Below are positions 7,497 through 13,343 of a stretch of DNA of 13,343 nt, piece after piece. Position 1 is the stretch's first letter; each line of letters starts with the position of its first letter. Source of the DNA: CAZBGL01 sp964491375 (GTDB taxonomy: Bacteria > Desulfobacterota > Deferrisomatia > Deferrisomatales > Deferrisomataceae); assembly GCA_964491375.1 (NCBI GenBank), contig CAZBGL010000094.1, positions 1 to 13,343 on the forward strand, in the 5' to 3' direction. Position numbers and translations under genes: made by a program. The notes beneath the pieces are model-generated. The model was given only the letters and a program-made list of their open reading frames with translations, ran no database searches and was not told the DNA's origin.

Positions 7497-10400
7497 ATGG
7501 GCCTTCCGAGCCTCTCGGTCCGGCGGCCCGTGGCCGTGCTCATGGGCCTTCTGGCCCTGCTCCTGTTCGGCCTGTGGAGCCTGCCTCGTCTCGACATCGA
7601 CCTCCTCCCCCGGATCGACCCGCCGGCCATCTCGGTGATCACGTACTACCCCGGGGCCAACGCCCGGGACGTGGAGTCCAACGTCACCAAGGTGATCGAG
7701 GACCGGCTGTCCATCGTGAGCAACCTGGACCGGATCACCTCGCTTTCCAAGGACAGCCTGTCGGTGGTCACGTGCCGGTTCAAGTGGGGCACGGATCTCG
7801 GCGAGGCGGCCAACGACGTCCGGGAAAAGCTCGACATCGCCAAGTTCTACCTGCCCAAGGACATCGAGAACCCCCTGCTGTTCAAGTTCTCCTCGGCCAA
7901 CTTCCCGATCCTGTTCCTTTCGGTGGAGGCCACCGAGTCGTACCCGGCCCTGTACCAGATCGTGGACAAACAGATCGCCACGGTGCTCAAGCGCATTCCG
8001 GGGGTGGGCGCCGTGATCATCCGGGGCGGGCTGGAACGCCAGATCGACGTGACCGTGGACAACGCGAGGCTCGAGGGCTACGGCCTGTCCCTGGACGACC
8101 TGGGCCAGGCGCTGGCCCGCGAGAACCTGGACATGCCCGCCGGCACCGTGAAGCTGGGCAAGCGGGCCATCCCGGTGCGCGTACCCGGCCGGTTCCGCAC
8201 GCCCGAAGAGGTGGCCGACGTGCCCGTGGCCGTGCACCGGGGCCGGGTGGTGCGCCTGCGGGACGTGGCTCGGGTGGCAGACGGCTTCAAGGAGAAGTTC
8301 GAGGAGATATGGGTCAACGGCCGCACCGGCATGCTCCTCATGATCCAGAAGCAATCCGGCGCCAACACCGTGAACGTGGTGCGCCGGATCCAGGCCGCCC
8401 TTCCCGGGATCGAGCGCAACCTCCCGGCCGACGTGAAGCTCGGCACCATCATGGACTCGGCCGAGGACATCCTCACCATGGTGAACAACCTGAAGAGCAG
8501 CCTGTACGTGGGCGGCGTGCTGGTGGTCGTGGTCACGTTCCTGTTCCTGAGGCGGCTGCGCTCGAGCCTGATCGTGGCCATCACGATCCCGTTCTCGCTC
8601 ATCGTCACGTTCTTCGCCATGTACCTGATCGGGTTCACCCTGAACCTGATCAGTATCATGAGCCTGACGATCGCCATCGGCATGGTGGTGGACAACGCGA
8701 TCGTGGTGCTGGAAAACATCACCCGCCACGTGGAACGGGGCCGGTCGGATCCCCTCCGGGCCGCCGTGGACGGCGCCAACGAGGTGGGACTGGCCGTGAC
8801 CGCCTCCACCCTTACCACGGTGGCCGTGTTCCTGCCCCTGGTGTTCCTGGGGGGGATCGCGGGCATCCTGTTCAAGCAACTGGGCATCCTGGTGACCCTG
8901 ACCCTGCTGTCCAGCCTGCTGGTGAGCCTCACCCTGACGCCCATGGCCGCCAGCCGCCTGCTGCGCCGCCGAGCCCCGGCCGGCCGGCTGCTCCGGGCCA
9001 CCGACGGGGTGCTGGGGCTCCTGGACAGGGTCTACGCCGGCGCGCTCCGACGGATGCTGCGGCACCGCGTCGTCACGCTCCTGCTGGCCGCCTCGCTCCT
9101 GGTGGTCGGGTTCGGCGCCGCCCGCAAGGTGGGTTCGGAGTTCATCCCCCAGACCGACTCCGGCGAGATCTCGGTGAACGTGGAGCTCCCCGTGGACGTG
9201 CGCCTCGAGGAGGCCGAGCGCACCGTGGAGAAGCTCCAGCGGATCTTCTACGAGGAGGTGCCCGAGATCCGCGCCACCTACGCCGTCACCGGCCAGAGCC
9301 GCCAGGGTATCGCCACGGCCGTGGGGTTCCAGGAGGGGGACCACGTGATCCGCATCGGGGCGAAGCTGGTGGATCGCTCCCTTCGGAAGCGCAGCGTGGT
9401 GGAGATCGCCGAACGGCTCCGCCGGCGCTTCCGGGAGGAGATCCCCGACGTGGAGAAACTGAGCGTGCGCACCGTATCCGCCGTGCAGAAGATCTTCTTC
9501 GGCGGCGGTGCCAAGCCCCTGGTCATCGAGGTGCTCGGCAACGACTTCGACCGCATCACGGCCACGGCCCGCGCCATCCTGGCGCGGCTGCGCGAGGTGC
9601 CGGGCGTGCGGGACGCCTCCCTTTCGCTCAAGCCCTTCAAGACCGAGTGGCTGATCAGGGTGGACCGCGAAAAGGCGGCCCGCCTGGGGCTCCCCCTGGC
9701 CGTGATCGCCCGGGATGTGCGGACCGCCCTGTTCGGGCGGGACTACACGCAGTTCCGCGACGCCGGCGACGACTACGACGTGTTCGTCCGGCTCCGGCCC
9801 GAGGACCGGGCCGACCGCACGGCCCTGGAGAACCTCCGGCTCAAGACCGTCACAGGGCGGATCGTGCGCCTGGGCGACGTGGCCCGGATCGAGGAGGGGG
9901 AGATCCCGCTCCAGATCGACCGGAAGAACCAGCAGCGGCTCGTGTCGGTGTCGGCCGCCGTGGTGGGCCGGAGCCTCGGCGAGGTCACGGCCGACGTGCA
10001 GCGGGTGCTCGGGACCATCGACCTGCCCGAGGGCGTCACGGTCCAGTTCGGCGGCGACGTCAAGGAAAAGGCCGAGGCGTTCCGCGACCTCCTCCAGCTC
10101 CTGGCCCTGGGCATGGTGCTCGTGTTCATGGTGATGGCCGCCCAGTTCGAGAGCCTGATCGTGCCGTTCGTGATCTTTTTCTCGGTCCCGTTCGCCCTGG
10201 GCGGCGCGTTCCTGGGGCTCGCCGCCACCCACACGCCCCTTTCGATCATGAGCTTCATCGGTGTCATCATGCTGGTGGGCATCGTGGTGAACAACGCCAT
10301 CGTGCTCGTGGACTACGCCATCCAGCTCAGGGCCCGGGGCATGGCCCTCCGGGACGCACTGGTGGAGTCCGGCCGCACCCGCCTGCGTCCCGTGCTCATG

Positions 10401-10607
10401 ACCACGCTCACCACGGTGTTCGGCATGCTGCCCATGGCGCTGTCTCGCCAGACCGGCCACGAGATGTGGAACCCCCTGGGCATCGCCGTGATCGGGGGAC
10501 TGTTGCTCAGCACCTTCGTGACCCTGGGCGTGGTCCCGGTGATGGGCTCGATCCTCATGGGCCGGGCCAAGGTGCGGGCGGCGGATGCCCCGGGTGGCCT
10601 CGGGTAG
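7497..10607 (+). CDS. RND-family efflux pump inner-membrane subunit (HAE-like)
   Basis: This 1036-residue proton-driven trimeric transporter captures substrates in the periplasm or outer membrane leaflet and exports them through the adaptor and an outer channel. The duplicated RND plan is visible: TM1 (about 11-30), a large periplasmic loop, TM2-TM6 (about 335-480), a second loop (about 548-860) and TM8-TM12 (about 865-1022). The TM4 motif GMVVDNAIVVLENI (395-408) and TM10 motif GIVVNNAIVLVDY (928-940) correspond to AcrB segments carrying D407/D408 and K940. Here the pair reads D399-N400, and N932 takes the lysine position. Length and loop sizes match hydrophobe/amphiphile pumps rather than heavy-metal CzcA types. 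It starts one base after the adaptor gene with GGAGGGGA upstream. No outer-membrane factor gene follows. Confidence 0.93.
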   Translation: MGLPSLSVRRPVAVLMGLLALLLFGLWSLPRLDIDLLPRIDPPAISVITYYPGANARDVESNVTKVIEDRLSIVSNLDRITSLSKDSLSVVTCRFKWGTDLGEAANDVREKLDIAKFYLPKDIENPLLFKFSSANFPILFLSVEATESYPALYQIVDKQIATVLKRIPGVGAVIIRGGLERQIDVTVDNARLEGYGLSLDDLGQALARENLDMPAGTVKLGKRAIPVRVPGRFRTPEEVADVPVAVHRGRVVRLRDVARVADGFKEKFEEIWVNGRTGMLLMIQKQSGANTVNVVRRIQAALPGIERNLPADVKLGTIMDSAEDILTMVNNLKSSLYVGGVLVVVVTFLFLRRLRSSLIVAITIPFSLIVTFFAMYLIGFTLNLISIMSLTIAIGMVVDNAIVVLENITRHVERGRSDPLRAAVDGANEVGLAVTASTLTTVAVFLPLVFLGGIAGILFKQLGILVTLTLLSSLLVSLTLTPMAASRLLRRRAPAGRLLRATDGVLGLLDRVYAGALRRMLRHRVVTLLLAASLLVVGFGAARKVGSEFIPQTDSGEISVNVELPVDVRLEEAERTVEKLQRIFYEEVPEIRATYAVTGQSRQGIATAVGFQEGDHVIRIGAKLVDRSLRKRSVVEIAERLRRRFREEIPDVEKLSVRTVSAVQKIFFGGGAKPLVIEVLGNDFDRITATARAILARLREVPGVRDASLSLKPFKTEWLIRVDREKAARLGLPLAVIARDVRTALFGRDYTQFRDAGDDYDVFVRLRPEDRADRTALENLRLKTVTGRIVRLGDVARIEEGEIPLQIDRKNQQRLVSVSAAVVGRSLGEVTADVQRVLGTIDLPEGVTVQFGGDVKEKAEAFRDLLQLLALGMVLVFMVMAAQFESLIVPFVIFFSVPFALGGAFLGLAATHTPLSIMSFIGVIMLVGIVVNNAIVLVDYAIQLRARGMALRDALVESGRTRLRPVLMTTLTTVFGMLPMALSRQTGHEMWNPLGIAVIGGLLLSTFVTLGVVPVMGSILMGRAKVRAADAPGGLG

Positions 10608-10655
10608 CCTCCCGGCCTTCCGGCCGCCTTCGCGGGTCCGATCCCCCCGGCTGAG

Positions 10656-10692
10656 GGGGAAGAGCCCGTACGATCCGCACGGGCTCTCCCTC
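10656..10692 (+). terminator. Hairpin, likely terminator of the efflux operon
   Basis: A nine-base stem AGAGCCCGT / ACGGGCTCT (10661-10669 with 10679-10687) has a nine-base loop. It can be lengthened past one mismatch by pairing the G run at 10655-10659 with CCTCC at 10689-10693. It begins about 50 bases after the pump stop. No T run follows, so termination may be weak or Rho-assisted. Confidence 0.5.
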
Positions 10693-10794
10693 CCGGTGTG
10701 GGAACGTCGAGACTCGCCCGGGGCCGGTCTTTCCTCGGGGCCGCGGGGCCACAACCGCCCCTTTTAGCTCCCTGGAATCCTGAGCGGGGTCTCG

Positions 10795-11793
10795 ATGCGG
10801 ACGTGGAGGACAACGGGGCTTCTCTTTTTCCTGGCCTGTCTGGCCGGTGTCTCCCGAGCCGGTGCCGCGTGGGAGCCGGTGCAGAACCTGGCCCCCCACC
10901 ACCTGGTGTTCCTCCAGCCGGTCTCCGGGCCGGCCCCGGCCGGGAGCGTTCCCTACTGGGTCCAGTTCTCCGCGGGCTATGCCACGGTGTACTCCCTGGA
11001 GTCCGGCGCGGGGCGCTCCCTCCTCTTGGACATGGAGATCGCCCGCCTGGCCCTGCGGGGGGCGGTACGGCTGGCCCGGGGGGTGGAGGTGGGCCTGGAG
11101 GTGCCGTTCCTCTGGGCGGGTGGCGGCATCTTCGACGGGGCCTTGATCGCGTACCACGACCTGGTGCGGCTTCCCGGCGGGGGGCGTGAGGACGCCCCCC
11201 GCGACGCATGGCGCCATCGTGTCGTCACCCCCAGGGGGGAATACTCGCCCGCCCCTCCGGGCGGCCTCAGCCTGGCCGACGCCGTGGTGTTCGCGCGGTC
11301 CGCGCCCACCCAGGGGCCCCGCCTTTACGCCGAGGCCCGCGGGGCCCTGAAACTTCCCACGGGCGATCCCGGCCGGGGCTCCGGGAGCGGGCACCCCGAC
11401 GCCTCGGCCGGCACGGCCGTCCTGCTCAAGCTGGGCCTCTTCGACCTGGGCGCGTCGGCCGACGCGATCTGGCTGGGTGGGAGCCCGGATCCCGCCCTCC
11501 GGCTGGAACGGCGCTGGTCGGCCGCGCTGTCGGGCGGGCTGTTCGTTCCCGCGCCCTGGGGCCTGGGCCGGCTCTCGGCCCGGGTGCGGTACCGGACGAG
11601 CCCCTACGGCACGGGCCTATCGGTCATGGACCGGGACGTGGTGATGTTCGTGGGGGAACTGGCGGGCCGCTCCGGCCGGTGGATGTGGTCCCTGGGATTC
11701 ACCGAGGACCTCACGGTTCACGCTTCGCCCGACTTCTCGGTGTTTCTGCGGGTGGCGTGGGCCCCGAGCAGTTTTTCAACCCCTGAACGCTAA
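10795..11793 (+). CDS. DUF3187-like outer-membrane beta-barrel protein
   Basis: This 332-residue exported protein has a signal peptide (MRTWRTTGLLFFLACLAGVSRAGA) with probable cleavage after AGA near residue 24. The mature part alternates hydrophobic and polar residues as in a beta-barrel, for example LLLDMEIARLALRGAVRL (76-93) and RLSARVRYRTSPYG (259-272), and ends with aromatic/hydrophobic strands (FSVFLRVAW). The segment IAYHDLVRLPGGGREDAPRD (118-137) matches the FH..FGLP.GGRD-like signature I associate with DUF3187, and ALKLPTGD (184-191) is typical of such barrels. The start at ATG 10795 has only a modest ribosome binding site (GAGCGGGG). A non-coding gap of 187 bases with a hairpin separates it from the pump gene, so it is probably a separate unit. 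Function of the family is unknown to me; it is not a TolC-type channel. Confidence 0.72.
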   Translation: MRTWRTTGLLFFLACLAGVSRAGAAWEPVQNLAPHHLVFLQPVSGPAPAGSVPYWVQFSAGYATVYSLESGAGRSLLLDMEIARLALRGAVRLARGVEVGLEVPFLWAGGGIFDGALIAYHDLVRLPGGGREDAPRDAWRHRVVTPRGEYSPAPPGGLSLADAVVFARSAPTQGPRLYAEARGALKLPTGDPGRGSGSGHPDASAGTAVLLKLGLFDLGASADAIWLGGSPDPALRLERRWSAALSGGLFVPAPWGLGRLSARVRYRTSPYGTGLSVMDRDVVMFVGELAGRSGRWMWSLGFTEDLTVHASPDFSVFLRVAWAPSSFSTPER

Positions 11794-11806
11794 GATTTCA
11801 CCGCCC

Positions 11807-11841
11807 GCCGTCTCCTCGAAACCGACGCCACGGCCTTTTTT
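11807..11841 (+). terminator. Possible intrinsic terminator after the DUF3187-like gene
   Basis: GCCGT (11807-11811) can pair with ACGGC (11830-11834) across an 18-base loop. A six-T run (11836-11841) follows at once. The position is right, 14 bases after the stop codon. The stem is short, so this is tentative. Confidence 0.4.
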
Positions 11842-11844
11842 ATT

Positions 11845-11861
11845 GGGGATGGATCTTGCAT
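11845..11861 (+). promoter_or_regulatory. Possible sigma-54-type promoter for gcdA
   Basis: GG (11846-11847) and GC (11858-11859) have the required ten-base separation. The -12 element reads TTGCAT, which is excellent. The -24 element reads GGGGATG against a TGGCACG consensus, matching four of seven positions including the essential GG. It lies about 70 bases upstream of the gcdA start. The -24 match is only moderate. Confidence 0.35.
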
Positions 11862-11928
11862 TGCCCGCCCCCGTTGTGGTTGGCTGTGCCGGCCTGTCCG
11901 GATCCGAGTCCACAGGGAGGAAAAACCC

Positions 11929-13343
11929 ATGCGACCCTACTTCGAGAAAATGCCCGAACTGGGCCAGCCCCTGTCCGAACGCCAGATCGCGAGCTCGGCC
12001 GAAAGCTACGAGCAGATCAAGCAGGTGGAGAAGGAGATCCAGGAGGCGGTTCAAAAGGTCAAGGAGGCCGGGCTGCCCGAGTCCAAGATCAACCAGCGGG
12101 GTCAGCTCACGGTGTGGCAGCGGCTGGAGTACCTGGTGGACCCGGGCACCTGGTGCCCCCTGCACACCCTCTACAACCCCGAGGACAACCCCGAGGGCAC
12201 CACGGGCGTGGTGGACGGCATCGGAAAGATCTCCGGCAAGTGGGCCGTGATCATCGGGTTCGACAACAAGGTGCTGGCCGGCGCGTGGATTCCGGGCCAG
12301 TCCGAGAACATCCTGAGGGTCACCGACCTGGCCAAGCGGCTCAACGTTCCGCTGGTGTGGCTCGTGAACTGCAGCGGCGTGAAGCTCACCGAGCAGCACC
12401 GGGTGTACCCCAACCGCCGGGGCGGCGGCACCACGTTCTTCCGCCACGCCGAGCTCCAGAAGAACGGCGTGCCCATCCTGGCCGCCATATACGGCACCAA
12501 CCCGGCCGGGGGAGGATACCAGGCCATCAGCCCCACCGTGCTGTTCGCCCACAAGGACGCCAACATGGCCGTGGGCGGCGGCGGCATCGTGAGCGGCATG
12601 AAGCCCAAGGGCTACTTCGACGAGGAGGGATGCGAGGCCCTGATCGAGGCCACCCGAAAGTTCAAGGCCGTGCCGCCGGGGCGCGTGGAGATCCACCACG
12701 ACGCCACCGGGTTCTTCCGGTACGTGTTCGACACCGAGCAGCAGGTGCTCGACGCCGTCAAGCAGTACATGGCGGACATGCCGGCCTACAACCCCCGGTT
12801 CTTCCGGGTGGCCGAGCCCAAGCCTCCCAAGTACCCGCCCGAGGAGATCAACCGGATCGTTCCGTTCAACCAGAAGCGCACCTACAGCTTCGAGGAGGTC
12901 CTGGCGCGCCTGGTGGACGGAAGCGAGCACATGGAGTTCCGGCCGGACTACGGGCCGGAGATCTACTGCGGGCTCGTCAAGGTGGATGGGTTCCTGTGCG
13001 GCGTCATCGGAAACCGTCAGGGGTTCCTGCCGCCGGGGTATCCCGAGTACGCCGACTATCCGGGCATCGGCGGAAAGCTCTACCGCCAGGGCCTGATCAA
13101 GATGAACGAGTTCGTGACCCTGTGCGGCCGGGACCGGATCCCCATCATCTGGTTCCAGGACACCACCGGCATCGACGTGGGCGACTTGGCCGAGAAGGCC
13201 GAACTCTTGGGCCTGGGGCAGTCGCTCATCTACTCCATCGAGCAGACCGACGTGCCCATGATGCTCGTGGTCCTGCGCAAGGGAACCGCCGCCGCCCACT
13301 ACATCATGGGCGGCCCCACGGCCAACAACCACAACGCCTTCAC
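11929..13343 (+). CDS. gcdA: Glutaconyl-CoA decarboxylase, carboxyltransferase (alpha) subunit, 3' truncated by window
   Basis: This protein transfers the carboxyl group of glutaconyl-CoA to enzyme-bound biotin, yielding crotonyl-CoA; membrane partners then release CO2 and export Na+. The first 471 residues are present and the frame runs off the window edge. The Acidaminococcus protein is 587 residues, so about 115 are missing. The match to GcdA is close: NRRGGGTTFFRHAELQ (162-177), IYGTNPAGGGYQAISPTV (188-204), PGIGGKLYRQGLIKMNEFVT (378-397), FQDTTGIDVGDLAEKAELLG (409-428) and KGTAAAHYIMGGP (451-463). The two halves form the N- and C-type carboxyltransferase (crotonase-like) domains. ATG 11929 has GGGAGG (11915-11920) eight bases upstream. 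The agreement through substrate-binding segments favours GcdA over propionyl- or methylcrotonyl-CoA carboxylases. It may serve glutamate fermentation or aromatic/glutarate degradation. Confidence 0.93.
   Translation, partial: MRPYFEKMPELGQPLSERQIASSAESYEQIKQVEKEIQEAVQKVKEAGLPESKINQRGQLTVWQRLEYLVDPGTWCPLHTLYNPEDNPEGTTGVVDGIGKISGKWAVIIGFDNKVLAGAWIPGQSENILRVTDLAKRLNVPLVWLVNCSGVKLTEQHRVYPNRRGGGTTFFRHAELQKNGVPILAAIYGTNPAGGGYQAISPTVLFAHKDANMAVGGGGIVSGMKPKGYFDEEGCEALIEATRKFKAVPPGRVEIHHDATGFFRYVFDTEQQVLDAVKQYMADMPAYNPRFFRVAEPKPPKYPPEEINRIVPFNQKRTYSFEEVLARLVDGSEHMEFRPDYGPEIYCGLVKVDGFLCGVIGNRQGFLPPGYPEYADYPGIGGKLYRQGLIKMNEFVTLCGRDRIPIIWFQDTTGIDVGDLAEKAELLGLGQSLIYSIEQTDVPMMLVVLRKGTAAAHYIMGGPTANNHNAF

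Noticed and set aside
7032..10754. A 1240-codon open frame on the minus strand
   Set aside because: It lies antisense to the RND pump gene. Its His/Gly/Gln/Arg-rich translation is the usual shadow of a GC-rich gene, without hydrophobic core or domains.
10795..10842. Lipoprotein signal in the DUF3187-like protein (FLAC at residues 11-14)
   Set aside because: The cysteine comes too early in the hydrophobic stretch and the -3 position is Phe. An ordinary signal peptidase I site (AGA|A) follows.
10795..11793. Outer-membrane factor (TolC-like) for the RND pump
   Set aside because: The protein is too short, lacks the long coiled-coil helices and internal repeat of TolC-family channels, and has its own upstream region.

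Overview
The window is a GC-rich bacterial chromosome segment with tightly packed genes, short intergenic gaps and strong Shine-Dalgarno sites. The gene content points to an anaerobic Gram-negative: a two-component RND efflux system, an outer-membrane DUF3187-type barrel, a 2-hydroxyacyl-CoA dehydratase-family Fe-S protein, and a GcdA-type carboxyltransferase of a biotin-dependent decarboxylase. My best guess is a high-GC member of the former Deltaproteobacteria (Desulfobacterota and relatives). This is inferred from gene content and codon bias, not from a marker-gene comparison.

Layout. (1) 1-294: C-terminal end of an unrecognised proline-rich, coiled-coil protein. (2) 295-691: a roughly 400-base non-coding stretch with a conspicuous less GC-rich hairpin near 390-427. 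(3) 692-883: rpmB, ribosomal protein L28 of the zinc-ribbon form, followed by a textbook intrinsic terminator. (4) 1106-1849, minus strand: a TauE/SafE-family permease, divergent from the next block. (5) 2028-5526: a probable four-gene operon comprising a small three-helix membrane protein, a 2-hydroxyacyl-CoA dehydratase-family (HgdB/BcrC-like) protein starting with TTG, a TtcA-family tRNA thiolase overlapping it by 11 bases, and a cardiolipin synthase. (6) 5527-10607: a promoter/operator region, then TetR regulator, periplasmic membrane-fusion protein and RND pump in one operon. (7) 10795-11793: a secreted DUF3187-like outer-membrane protein. (8) 11929 to the end: gcdA, glutaconyl-CoA decarboxylase carboxyltransferase subunit, cut off by the window edge after 471 residues, preceded by a possible sigma-54-type promoter.

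How the parts may work together. The TetR gene has a good -35/-10 pair just upstream, with short palindromes on the -35 and in the spacer, so it is a good candidate for autorepression of the whole efflux operon. No outer-membrane channel gene is in the operon, so the pump must use a TolC-like partner encoded elsewhere. The most unusual arrangement is the tight coupling of a single-subunit dehydratase-family Fe-S protein to a TtcA-type Fe-S thiolase, with neither the second dehydratase subunit nor the ATPase activator nearby. This hints at a role other than acyl-CoA dehydration. GcdA makes crotonyl-CoA from glutaconyl-CoA, as in glutamate fermentation by the 2-hydroxyglutarate route or anaerobic aromatic/glutarate degradation. 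I see no sequence-level reason to link it functionally to the dehydratase-like gene some 8.5 kb away.

I found no rRNA, tRNA, CRISPR array, insertion sequence or integrase.
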